From positions 1-30,516 of the forward strand of contig JAEZFW010000070.1 of the NCBI GenBank assembly GCA_023417315.1: a stretch of 30,516 nt of DNA, read 5' to 3'. The DNA is from Pseudomonadota bacterium. GTDB lineage: Bacteria; Pseudomonadota; Gammaproteobacteria; Steroidobacterales; Steroidobacteraceae. The notes below the pieces were generated by a model. It ran no database searches and was not told the DNA's origin. It saw only the letters and a program-made list of their open reading frames with translations. A program made the position numbers and the translations under genes. Positions 21,130-29,257 of the stretch are shown piece after piece (position 1 is the first letter of the stretch; each line of letters starts with the position of its first letter).

Positions 21130-23751
21130 GTGTCGGCACGTCGCAAGCACGCATATTCATCGCTGGCCAAGGTCGCATTAGCGGCGCTGGTACTGTCGTT
21201 CGCGAGCGCGGGCTTGGCGGCCACGATCACGGGCACCGTGTTCGAGGATCGTAACTACGGCGGCGGTGCAGGTCGTTCTCTTGCAAGCTCGAGCGGAACG
21301 CCGCGCGGCGGAGTGCGCGTTGAGCTGTATCGAGAGACGGGCAACAACTTCAACTACGTCACCGCGGTCAATACGACCTCTGCGGGCGTGTATTCGTTTA
21401 CCGGTCTCGGAGCTGACACGTATCGCGTTCGAGTGGTTAACGGCACCGTCACTTCCGCACGTGGAAGCTGCGCAGCCTGCGTCCCTGTCCAAACGTTTCG
21501 AACGAATGCGAGCACGGGGAACGTCGTTGCCGTCGTCGATCGGGTCGGAGGCGAGGATCCTCGCTTGAGCGATGCGCCCAGTCGCACGTCCGGCAATCTC
21601 GCGAATCTCACGATCACCGGCGTTCAAACACCGCAGTCAGTGACGGAAGTGGCGCTCGCGAGTTTTTTTTCGACTGCGACTGAGGTCGACTTCGGCTTCA
21701 ACTTCAATGTGATCGTCAACACCCGCGACGCCACGAGCTGCGGACCTTCCGGCAGCTCGAGCACCTATTACCCGTGCCAAGGTTCGCTGCGCCAGTTCAT
21801 CATCAATTCGAACGCTTTGGGCGGCGAAGCGTCGCTGGCACCGGCTGGCAATGGCCTGGTCGACGGGTCGACCGTCGCGCTTCCGCCGGGTTTCGAAACC
21901 AGCATCTTCATGATCCCCGATGGCACGGTGAATCCTGGGCAGCACAGCGGATATGCAAATCAACTGACGAGCGGCGTTGCCGAGATCGCGCTGGCAGGAC
22001 CGCTGCCTATCGTCACCGGTACACGAACACGACTTGATGCGAGCACGCAGTCGGTTAACGTCGGCAACACGAACGCAGGCACGCTCGGAACGGGCGGCAC
22101 GGTGGGCGCCGACAACATCCCGCTTCCGACGATCGCTCGCCCCGAGGTGCAACTGAACTGTGCGGCGAACAATGGCGCGATCACACTTGGGGGATCGGAG
22201 CAAACCATCTTGGGATTCGCGCTGCGCCAAGGCTACATTGAGTTGGCAGGCGCAAACGGCACGGCGCGAAACAATCTCGTCGGGATGCGTGCGAACGGCT
22301 CGAGCTCGGATGCGAGCTCTGCGGCTTACGGCATCGCCTTCTCTGCTCCGAATGCCACGATTCGCAACAACTTCGTGACGGTGAACAACTCTGCGATTCG
22401 CAGCGACGGCGGCGGGAGCAACTCGATCATTCATTTCAACGAAGTCGCTCGCCCGAGCAGCGGCCACACGAACACCTTCGATGGAATTCTGCTGATCAAC
22501 GGCGCGAGCAACGTGCAGATCGTTTCGAATCTCGTGCGCGATCAGGCAGGAGGAGGCATCGAGCTCGGGTTCGGCTCGCCGAGCGATAGTTATTCGAACA
22601 TCCTCATCGCGAACAACACGGTTCGCAACAACGGTTTCACATCCGGTAACTCCGCATCGGCCGAGCCCGTCGGCATCGTGAGCTACAACTACACGGGCAC
22701 GAACGTCTCGTACTATCGCAACCGCGTGATAGACAATGCCGGTGCGGGAATCCTCGTTATGGCGGCGACCGGGACGATCGCGTCGCAGAACATCTTCAGC
22801 GGTAACGGCGGACTTTCGATCGATTTAGATCCGAATACTCGGGACCCCAATGCCCTCGGCGCGCTGAATGGCGTCACGCTCAACGACAATGGCGACGCCG
22901 ATTCGGGCCCGAACGCACTGCTCAATTATCCCGTGATGACCTCCGCGATCATCATGAATGGTCAGTTGTCGATCAGCGGCTTTGCGCGACCGAACAGCTC
23001 GATCGAGTTGTACGTCGCACAACCTGACCCTACGGGCTTCGGCGAAGGGCTCACTTATCTCGGTACATTCGTCGAAGGCAGCGCGGGCGATCTGGCAAAC
23101 ACGACTGGAACGTACGGACCTGCTCCGATCAACGGCCGCAATCAGGGAACAGATGCGACGAACCGATTCGCTTTTCTGATTCCGCTGCCGAGCGGCGTGA
23201 GCAGTGGCATTCAACTGACGAGTACCGCGACGCTTGCGGGGCAAACATCCGAGTTCGGGGGCAACGTGATCGTGAGCTCGGGCCCCTTGCTGACGCATGT
23301 CAAAGCCGTGACCGTTCTTTCCGATCCTTTCAACGGCAGCACGAATCCTAAGAGTATTCCCGGCGCGGTGAAACTCTACACCGCGCAAGTCACGAACCAG
23401 GGTAGCGGCCCGGTCGATCATGACTCACTCGTTCTCACGGACGCAGTTCCGGCGAACACCGCGATGCTGCTCACCGATGTTGACACTACAGGCTCTGGCC
23501 CGGTGGCGTTCGTTCAGGGGCCTACCTCTAGCGGTCTTTCATTCACGTTCCTTGCGTTGAACAACCCGACGGACGATCTCGAATTTTCAAACGACAACGG
23601 ACTCACATGGACCTACGCGCCGGTGCCCAACGCTGACGGCGTCGATCCTGCCGTCACTCACTTGCGTGTTCGACTGCGGGGATCCATGTCAGGTAATTCT
23701 GGCGCAGGCAATCCGAGCTTCGAGCTGCGCTGGCGTATTCGCGTGAACTGA
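21130..23751 (+). CDS. Secreted beta-helix/SdrD-B-like/DUF11-type surface protein
   Basis: 873 residues, read divergently from the DUF11 operon. The signal peptide ends near residue 30. Residues about 31-105 are an SdrD B- or carboxypeptidase-regulatory-like beta domain (ITGTVFEDRNYGG; GVYSFTGLGADTYRVRV). Residues about 340-560 have the Asn-rich recurring pattern of a right-handed parallel beta-helix (NATIRNNFVTVNNSA; SNILIANNTVRNNGF; SYYRNRVIDNAGAGI). LNDNGDADSGPNALLNYPV at 584-602 is a segment common in bacterial surface proteins of this type. Residues about 720-873 are DUF11-like with DPFNGSTNPKSIPGAVKLYTA, near-identical in pattern to the third operon protein. It ends in LRWRIRVN. GTG 21130 has AGGGGCAGGT just upstream. 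A run of eight T occurs at 21663-21670. Adhesion or glycan binding is plausible but not shown. Confidence 0.88.
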   Translation: MSARRKHAYSSLAKVALAALVLSFASAGLAATITGTVFEDRNYGGGAGRSLASSSGTPRGGVRVELYRETGNNFNYVTAVNTTSAGVYSFTGLGADTYRVRVVNGTVTSARGSCAACVPVQTFRTNASTGNVVAVVDRVGGEDPRLSDAPSRTSGNLANLTITGVQTPQSVTEVALASFFSTATEVDFGFNFNVIVNTRDATSCGPSGSSSTYYPCQGSLRQFIINSNALGGEASLAPAGNGLVDGSTVALPPGFETSIFMIPDGTVNPGQHSGYANQLTSGVAEIALAGPLPIVTGTRTRLDASTQSVNVGNTNAGTLGTGGTVGADNIPLPTIARPEVQLNCAANNGAITLGGSEQTILGFALRQGYIELAGANGTARNNLVGMRANGSSSDASSAAYGIAFSAPNATIRNNFVTVNNSAIRSDGGGSNSIIHFNEVARPSSGHTNTFDGILLINGASNVQIVSNLVRDQAGGGIELGFGSPSDSYSNILIANNTVRNNGFTSGNSASAEPVGIVSYNYTGTNVSYYRNRVIDNAGAGILVMAATGTIASQNIFSGNGGLSIDLDPNTRDPNALGALNGVTLNDNGDADSGPNALLNYPVMTSAIIMNGQLSISGFARPNSSIELYVAQPDPTGFGEGLTYLGTFVEGSAGDLANTTGTYGPAPINGRNQGTDATNRFAFLIPLPSGVSSGIQLTSTATLAGQTSEFGGNVIVSSGPLLTHVKAVTVLSDPFNGSTNPKSIPGAVKLYTAQVTNQGSGPVDHDSLVLTDAVPANTAMLLTDVDTTGSGPVAFVQGPTSSGLSFTFLALNNPTDDLEFSNDNGLTWTYAPVPNADGVDPAVTHLRVRLRGSMSGNSGAGNPSFELRWRIRVN

Positions 23752-24009
23752 GCGCGCACTTATTCACACAGCGCGCAACTCGACCTTTCTTACACATTCA
23801 TGCCTAGAGCGCTGGTTTCGCCGGGCGCGAATGCCGCTGTCGTCACAGACGATTGCTCGTCGTGAGGGCATTCGTCTCTTCGCAACTACCGCGCGAGCCG
23901 CGCGCCTGGCGTTATGGCTTATTGTTCGCCGGGAGTATAGGCTTCCGCAGCGTTGAGCCGTGGCGAGACGTCGTCGATGTAACGACGTCCATCGTTGAAC
24001 AGGGGCGAT
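23752..24009. other. Intergenic region upstream of the oxidoreductase operon
   Basis: About 260 bases with no gene I can support. It contains an inverted repeat CGAATGCC/GGCATTCG around a loop of about 30 bases near 23828-23873. The promoter of the three-gene operon should be here, but no clear one was identified. Confidence 0.35.
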
Positions 24010-25845
24010 GTGACGGTGGAACCGACCGATACGAAAGATCCGAACTATTTTCACCGAGTCGTCGATTGTCAGTGGGCATGCCCCGCGCACACCGACGTTC
24101 CCGAATACATTCGGTTGATCGCACTTGGGCAATTCGGCGAGGCATACCTCGTCAATCGCGAATCCAACGTCTTTCCCGGCATTCTCGGTCGGGTCTGCGA
24201 TCGACCCTGCGAGCCTGCGTGTCGCCGCGGTCGCGTCGAAGCCGAGCCCGTTGCGATTTGCCGCCTGAAGCGTGTCGCGGCGGATCATCGCGAAGACATT
24301 ACGCCTCGCTTGCCGAAAGCGCCGAAGAACAAAAATGGTAAGCGCATCGCATGCATCGGTGCGGGCCCTGCATCGCTCACCGTCGCCAACGATCTGATGC
24401 CGCTCGGCTACGAGATCACCATGTTCGAGAAATGGGGTTCGCCCGGCGGCCTCATGCGCACGAACATCCCATCCTTCCGCCTGCCCGCGCGCGTGCTCGA
24501 TGAAGAGATGGGCTACATATTGAATATGGGGGTGGACCTGCGTCTCGGCACCGAAGTCAAGAGCATGAGGCAACTGCTCGCTTCCGGTGAGTTCGACGCG
24601 GTCTTCGTCGGCAGCGGAGCGCCGAAAGGTAAGGACTTGGACTTGCCCGGCCGCCGCGCTTCTTCTCACGTGACCGACCACATCCATATCGGCATCGATT
24701 GGCTCGAGTCCGTCGCCTTCGCGCACACGAAAGCGATCGGCAAGCGCGTGCTGATCATCGGCGTCGGCAATACCGCGATGGATTGTTGCCGCACCTCTCT
24801 GCGTCTTGGAGCCGACGACGTCAAAGTGATGGCGCGCAAACCGCGCGCGTTCTTCAAGGCGTCCGAGTGGGAGCTCGAGGATGCAGAAGAAGAGAACGTC
24901 GAGATCGTCGTGAATCACTCGCCAAAGACGTTCGTCATCGAGAACGAGCGACTCGTCGGCATGACATTCGACAAGATGGAATACGACCTCGACGCGCGCG
25001 GCCGCATCGTCGCCGAACGTATCGTGGGCGAAGCGTTCATCCCCTGCGACGATGTGATTCTCGCCATCGGCCAAGAGAATGCGTTCCCGTGGATCGAGAA
25101 CGACCTTGGCCTCGAGTTCGACAAGTGGCACGTGCCGAAAGTCGACAAAGTCACGTTCCAGTCCACGTTGCCCAACGTGTTCTTCGGCGGCGATGCCGCA
25201 TTCGGACCGAAGAACATCATCTGGGCGGTTGAGCACGGCCATCAAGCCGCGATCTCGATTCATAAGTACTGCCAAGGATCGCCGGTCGACGAGCGCCTGC
25301 CGCCGCTGCTCAACTTGTCGAGCCGCAAGATGGGCATCCACGAGTGGGCTTACAAGAACGACTACAACCCGGTCGAACGCCGCTTGATGCCGCACGTCGA
25401 CTTGAGAGAGCGTTTCAAGAAAGTCGACATCGAAGTCGAGCTCGGCTTTACCGCAGAGCAGGCTGTGGCAGAAGTCCAGCGCTGCCTGAATTGCGACGTC
25501 CAAACCGTGTTCGAGGCGAAACTGTGCATCGAATGCGATGCTTGCATCGACATCTGTCCAGTGGATTGCCTGACCATCACCGCGAATGGCGCTGAGCAAG
25601 AGCTGCGCACGCGCCTCAAGGCGCCGGCGCTGAATAGCGCCCAGCCGCTATTCGTGTCCGTGCCCTTGAACCACACGGGCAGGGTCATGGTGAAGGACGA
25701 AGATGTTTGCGTGCACTGCGGGTTGTGCGCCGAACGTTGTCCCACCGCGGCCTGGGACATGCAGAAATCCAAGATCAGAATTCCGTACGCGAGCGACGAG
25801 ACCACTCCATCATGCTCCATGCAGCAGAGTCGCAAGACCGCCTGA
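24010..25845 (+). CDS. GltD-like FAD/NAD(P)H oxidoreductase fused to a 2[4Fe-4S] ferredoxin domain
   Basis: 611 residues. The N-terminal Fe-S domain (Fer4_20 type) has cysteines 20, 24, 63, 67 and 71 in DCQWACPAHTDVP and CDRPCEPAC. FAD binding: GAGPAS at 117-122 (Ser where Gly is usual). NAD(P)H binding: GVGNTA at 251-256. FFGGDAAFGP near 391-400 is the second FAD contact. The C-terminal ferredoxin domain carries CIECDACIDICP (506-517) and CVHCGLCAERCP (567-578), two [4Fe-4S] clusters. The enzyme is predicted to move electrons between NAD(P)H and the 2-oxoacid oxidoreductase encoded next. The start is GTG 24010 or GTG 24016, both after AGGGG at 24001-24005; TTG 23995 is less likely. Its end overlaps the alpha-subunit gene by 34 bases. 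It resembles glutamate synthase small subunit but lacks a large-subunit partner here. Confidence 0.92.
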   Translation: MTVEPTDTKDPNYFHRVVDCQWACPAHTDVPEYIRLIALGQFGEAYLVNRESNVFPGILGRVCDRPCEPACRRGRVEAEPVAICRLKRVAADHREDITPRLPKAPKNKNGKRIACIGAGPASLTVANDLMPLGYEITMFEKWGSPGGLMRTNIPSFRLPARVLDEEMGYILNMGVDLRLGTEVKSMRQLLASGEFDAVFVGSGAPKGKDLDLPGRRASSHVTDHIHIGIDWLESVAFAHTKAIGKRVLIIGVGNTAMDCCRTSLRLGADDVKVMARKPRAFFKASEWELEDAEEENVEIVVNHSPKTFVIENERLVGMTFDKMEYDLDARGRIVAERIVGEAFIPCDDVILAIGQENAFPWIENDLGLEFDKWHVPKVDKVTFQSTLPNVFFGGDAAFGPKNIIWAVEHGHQAAISIHKYCQGSPVDERLPPLLNLSSRKMGIHEWAYKNDYNPVERRLMPHVDLRERFKKVDIEVELGFTAEQAVAEVQRCLNCDVQTVFEAKLCIECDACIDICPVDCLTITANGAEQELRTRLKAPALNSAQPLFVSVPLNHTGRVMVKDEDVCVHCGLCAERCPTAAWDMQKSKIRIPYASDETTPSCSMQQSRKTA

Positions 25846-27650
25846 ACGATTTCGTCATCAAGCTCGCGAACGTCAACGGCACGGGCTCCGCGAGCGCCAA
25901 CACCTTGCTGATGAAGTCCATCTTCCGGATGGGCATTCCAGTCATGGGGAAGAACTACTTCCCCTCGAACATTCAAGGTCTGCCCACGTGGTACGAGATT
26001 CGCGTGACGCATGAGGGTTACGTTGCGCGTTCCGGTCGCGTCGACATCATGGTTGCGATGAACGCAGAGACGTATGCCAAGGACCTGAAGGAAGTCAGTC
26101 CCGGCGGCTACTTGATCTACGACTCGACCTGGCCGCGTTCTGCGCTGCTCAAGCGCGAAGACGTCACGATCTTGGGGATTCCGCTGGCGCGCATGTGCAA
26201 CGAGACGTTCCAGGGCGTGCGGGCACGAATCCTCCTCAAGAACATCATGTACGCGGGCGCGCTCGCCGCATTGCTCGACATCGAGCTTGAGGTCATGCGC
26301 GCGCTGCTCGGCGAGAGTTACGCGAAGAAACAAGCGCTGCTCGACTCGAACGTGAAGGCGCTCGAGATGGGATATGCCTATGCGAAGGAACACTTCGCGT
26401 GCCCGCTACCGCTGCGCGTTGCTCGCATGGACAAGACCGCCGGCCACATCATGATCGACGGCAATACTGCCGCCGCGCTCGGATGCTTGTATGCGGGAGC
26501 GACGGTCGGCGTGTGGTACCCGATCACGCCATCGACCTCGGTGATGGACGCGTTCAAAGGCTTCTGTCAGAAGTGGCGAGTCGATCCTGCGACCGGCAAA
26601 CACAATTACGTCATCGTGCAGGCGGAAGACGAGCTCGCTGCCATCGGCGCCGTGCTCGGCGCTTCATGGAACGGTGCGCGCGCGTTCACGCCAACGAGCG
26701 GTCCCGGCATCTCGCTGATGAACGAGTTCATCGGGCTTGCTTACTATGCCGAGATCCCTGCCGTGATCTTCGACGTGCAGCGTGTCGGGCCGTCGACAGG
26801 CATGCCAACGCGCACGCAGCAATGCGACATCCTGCTTGCCGCTTACGCCTCGCACGGCGACACCCGCCACGTGCTGCTGTTCCCGAATAGTCCTGAAGAA
26901 TGCTTCTACTTATCCGTGCAAGCGTTCGACCTCGCCGAGCGATTGCAGACACCGGTGTTCCTGATGACCGATCTCGACATCGGCATGAACGACTGGATGT
27001 GCCCGGCGCTGAACTGGGATGACGCGTATCGCCCCGACCGCGGCAAGGTGCTGAGCTACGATGAGATCGACAAGCTCGAGCGCTTCTACCGATATCTGGA
27101 CAAAGACGGAGATGCCATTCCGTATCGCACGCTGCCGGGCGTCCACCCTAAAGGCGCGTACTTCACGCGCGGCTCGGGTCACACGCAGTACGGGGCGTAC
27201 ACGGAAGATTCTGCGGAATATCAGCTCGTGCTCGATCGTCTCAAGCGCAAGTTCAATACGGCGAAAGCGCTCGTGCCTGCTCCGGTATTTCAGGGTCGCA
27301 ACTCGTCCGACGTGGCCATCGTGTCGATCGGCAGCTGTGACGGTGCCGTTCACGAAGCGCTCGATTTGCTCAAACGTCGTGGCATCCACGCTGACTATAT
27401 GCGGGTGCGCGCGTTTCCATTTGGACAAGAGGTCGAAGAGTTCCTCGCGGCTCACGCGCTCATCTTCGTCGTCGAGCAGAATCGCGATGCGCAGTTCCGC
27501 AGCCTGCTGACGCTCGAGACCGCAGTAGAGAAGTCGAAGCTGCGCTCGATCCTTCACTACTCGGGGCTACCGATGGCCTCGACGGTCATCGTCGACGGCG
27601 TGCTCGCAGAGTTGGGCCCGATAGAGAAGCGGTTAGCGGTTAGGGGTTAG
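25812..27650 (+). CDS. korA: 2-oxoacid:ferredoxin oxidoreductase, fused gamma-alpha subunit (KorA type)
   Basis: 612 residues. Residues about 10-185 are the gamma domain (VNGTGSASANTLLMKSIFRMG), and from about 210 the alpha domain (VWYPITPSTSVMDAF near 234-248; VGPSTGMPTRTQQCDI), the layout of 2-oxoglutarate:ferredoxin oxidoreductase KorA. With the beta subunit it should oxidise a 2-oxoacid plus CoA to an acyl-CoA, CO2 and low-potential electrons, or run in reverse. A 2-oxoglutarate substrate is the best guess from the GPSTG(M/L)PT motif. ATG 25812 was chosen because the gamma-domain homology starts just after it; earlier in-frame codons overlap the ferredoxin coding region. No good Shine-Dalgarno is seen, so coupling to the upstream gene is likely. 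The last residues, KRLAVRG, are encoded by repeat array C, and the stop codon lies inside it. Confidence 0.92.
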   Translation: MLHAAESQDRLNDFVIKLANVNGTGSASANTLLMKSIFRMGIPVMGKNYFPSNIQGLPTWYEIRVTHEGYVARSGRVDIMVAMNAETYAKDLKEVSPGGYLIYDSTWPRSALLKREDVTILGIPLARMCNETFQGVRARILLKNIMYAGALAALLDIELEVMRALLGESYAKKQALLDSNVKALEMGYAYAKEHFACPLPLRVARMDKTAGHIMIDGNTAAALGCLYAGATVGVWYPITPSTSVMDAFKGFCQKWRVDPATGKHNYVIVQAEDELAAIGAVLGASWNGARAFTPTSGPGISLMNEFIGLAYYAEIPAVIFDVQRVGPSTGMPTRTQQCDILLAAYASHGDTRHVLLFPNSPEECFYLSVQAFDLAERLQTPVFLMTDLDIGMNDWMCPALNWDDAYRPDRGKVLSYDEIDKLERFYRYLDKDGDAIPYRTLPGVHPKGAYFTRGSGHTQYGAYTEDSAEYQLVLDRLKRKFNTAKALVPAPVFQGRNSSDVAIVSIGSCDGAVHEALDLLKRRGIHADYMRVRAFPFGQEVEEFLAAHALIFVVEQNRDAQFRSLLTLETAVEKSKLRSILHYSGLPMASTVIVDGVLAELGPIEKRLAVRG

Positions 27651-27766
27651 CGGTTAGTTCGGATGTAAGAACAGACCGGGTACTTCTCACGCTAACTGGC
27701 TCCTGATCGCAACGCATGCACCTCGTCGTCTCGCTAACCGCTAACCCCTAACCGCTAACCCCTTCC
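27629..27766. repeat. Paired inverted GCGGTTA heptamer arrays, site C (27-bp perfect inverted repeat)
   Basis: Left units 27629-27656 are gcggtta, gcggtta, ggggtta, gcggtta. Right units 27732-27759 are cgctaac, cgctaac, ccctaac, cgctaac. The arms match over 27 consecutive bases (27631-27657 against 27734-27760), including the single variant ggggtta unit in register, around a 76-base spacer. The left arm encodes the end of korA and contains its TAG (27648-27650). The right arm ends 11 bases before the korB ATG. Confidence 0.9.
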
Positions 27767-27771
27767 AAACC

Positions 27772-28827
27772 ATGAGCTTCATCGCTAAACCCAAAGTCGC
27801 GCATCCCAGTTTGCCGAAGAACGCGCTCGGGCTCACCCGGCGCGACTACGAAGGCGCGATGTCGACCTTATGCGCAGGTTGCGGCCATGACTCGGTGACT
27901 GCCGCGATCACCGAGGCGGTGTGGGGCCTGTCGCTGCGGCCGGAGCAGTTGGCGAAGTTATCGGGTATCGGCTGCTCATCGAAGACGACGGCGTACTTCG
28001 TCAGCGGCGGACATGGTTTCAACTCCGTGCACGGGCGCATGCCATCGATCGCGACCGGCGCAATCGCGGCGAACAAAGATCTCTATTACATCGGCGTATC
28101 CGGAGACGGAGATACGTTGTCGATCGGCTTCGGCCAGTTCGCGCATGCCATCCGTCGCAACATCAACATGCTGTACGTCATCGAGAACAACGGCGTCTAC
28201 GGTCTGACGAAAGGACAGTTTTCCGCCTCCGCGGATATCGGCTCGAAGGCCAAGCGCGGTGAAGAGAATCTGCAGCCGCCCATCGATCCTTGCGTTGCAG
28301 CTCTGACGCTCGGTGCCACCTTTGTGGCCCGCAGCTTCTCGGGCGACAAGGAGCAATTGGTTCCGCTCATTCAGGCGGGCTTGAAGCACAAAGGGTTCGC
28401 CTTGATCGACGTGCTGTCGCCGTGCGTGACGTTCAACGACCACGAAGGTTCGACGAAGAGCTACGAGTTCGTGCGCGATCACTACGATGAAGTGGTGCAC
28501 GCGGACTTCGTGCCGCCGGCGCAGGAGATCACGGCGCAGTATGCAGCCGGTGAAGCCGTCCCGGTCACGATGCACGATGGCAGCCGGATTCTGCTGCGTA
28601 AACTCGATCCCAACTACGATCCCACTCGCCGCGGTAAAGCGTACAACTACCTGCGCGACAAGCTGGCGCAGGGCGAGTACGTCACTGGGCTCATCTACAT
28701 CGACGAGAAGAGCCCCGAGTTCCACGAGGTCAATGGCACGACGAGCACGCCGATCAATCAGCTGCCGTATGAAGTGCTGTCGCCAGGTGCCGCGGGGTTA
28801 GCGAAGATTATGGCGAGGTATCGGTAG
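27772..28827 (+). CDS. korB: 2-oxoacid:ferredoxin oxidoreductase beta subunit (KorB type)
   Basis: 351 residues. Cysteines 34 and 37 (LCAGCGH), 68 (GIGCSSKT) and 218 (LSPCVTF) are placed to bind the subunit's [4Fe-4S] cluster. Thiamine-diphosphate binding is shown by GDGD at 111-114 and ENNGVYGLTKGQ at 138-149. With KorA it forms the catalytic heterodimer; electrons from the cluster would pass to the ferredoxin domain of the flavoprotein encoded first in the operon. ATG 27772 is fixed by the N-terminus and spacing; the preceding bases ctaaccccttccaaacc hold no Shine-Dalgarno. The korA-korB gap is 121 bases, filled by repeat site C, so both are probably on one transcript with a large stem-loop between. 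There is no delta or separate ferredoxin gene nearby. Confidence 0.94.
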   Translation: MSFIAKPKVAHPSLPKNALGLTRRDYEGAMSTLCAGCGHDSVTAAITEAVWGLSLRPEQLAKLSGIGCSSKTTAYFVSGGHGFNSVHGRMPSIATGAIAANKDLYYIGVSGDGDTLSIGFGQFAHAIRRNINMLYVIENNGVYGLTKGQFSASADIGSKAKRGEENLQPPIDPCVAALTLGATFVARSFSGDKEQLVPLIQAGLKHKGFALIDVLSPCVTFNDHEGSTKSYEFVRDHYDEVVHADFVPPAQEITAQYAAGEAVPVTMHDGSRILLRKLDPNYDPTRRGKAYNYLRDKLAQGEYVTGLIYIDEKSPEFHEVNGTTSTPINQLPYEVLSPGAAGLAKIMARYR

Positions 28828-28879
28828 CAGGCGCGGCGAAGCACGCGCCAGTAGGAAGGTGATGAAGCTAGGATGGAAT

Positions 28880-28902
28880 CCGCGTTACTCAACATAACGC
28901 GG
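28880..28902. repeat. Perfect 8-bp inverted repeat
   Basis: CCGCGTTA, loop ctcaaca, TAACGCGG, 53 bases after the korB stop. It could be a terminator-like hairpin for the operon or part of a dispersed repeat; no U-tract follows. Confidence 0.55.
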
Positions 28903-29257
28903 CGGACGCGAGGTGCGCCTCTATCCTCGTTTCGACCAAAGTCTGCAAACCGGCGCATCCGTCGCGGCGCCGACACGGCGATGGCCCGCGCCTCGCTGCA
29001 TGCAGCGCGGATCGCGCGCCCACTGCACGGCATAGACCATCGGATCGAGACTTGCGTTGACAAGTTCTCGCATGTGCCGCCGCCACTCTTCTCTCGTCTT
29101 CATGATCGACTCCAACCTGCCAACCACCCAACGCACTTTCATCGTAGGCAGTTCCTGCCTCTCAGTAGGATTCATCGGCCAATAGATGCAGCCTTTTAGC
29201 GACAGGGCGCATCGACGCAACCATTAGCGGTGAGATCTGGGCGCTGGTTCTCATCTG

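Noticed and set aside
23764..25599. 611-codon open frame on the minus strand opposite the flavoprotein gene
   Set aside because: It is antisense to a gene with clear cofactor motifs; long antisense frames are common in GC-rich DNA, and its translation is composition-biased with no recognisable domain.
24010..25845. Annotation as glutamate synthase small subunit
   Set aside because: There is no large subunit nearby, an extra C-terminal ferredoxin domain is present, and the gene is coupled to korA and korB.
28921..29220. 99-codon minus-strand frame after korB, with a more protein-like middle (MKTREEWRRHMRELVNASLD)
   Set aside because: It overlaps another frame on the same strand and one on the plus strand, has no good ribosome-binding site, and resembles no family I know. 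It stays a weak candidate only.
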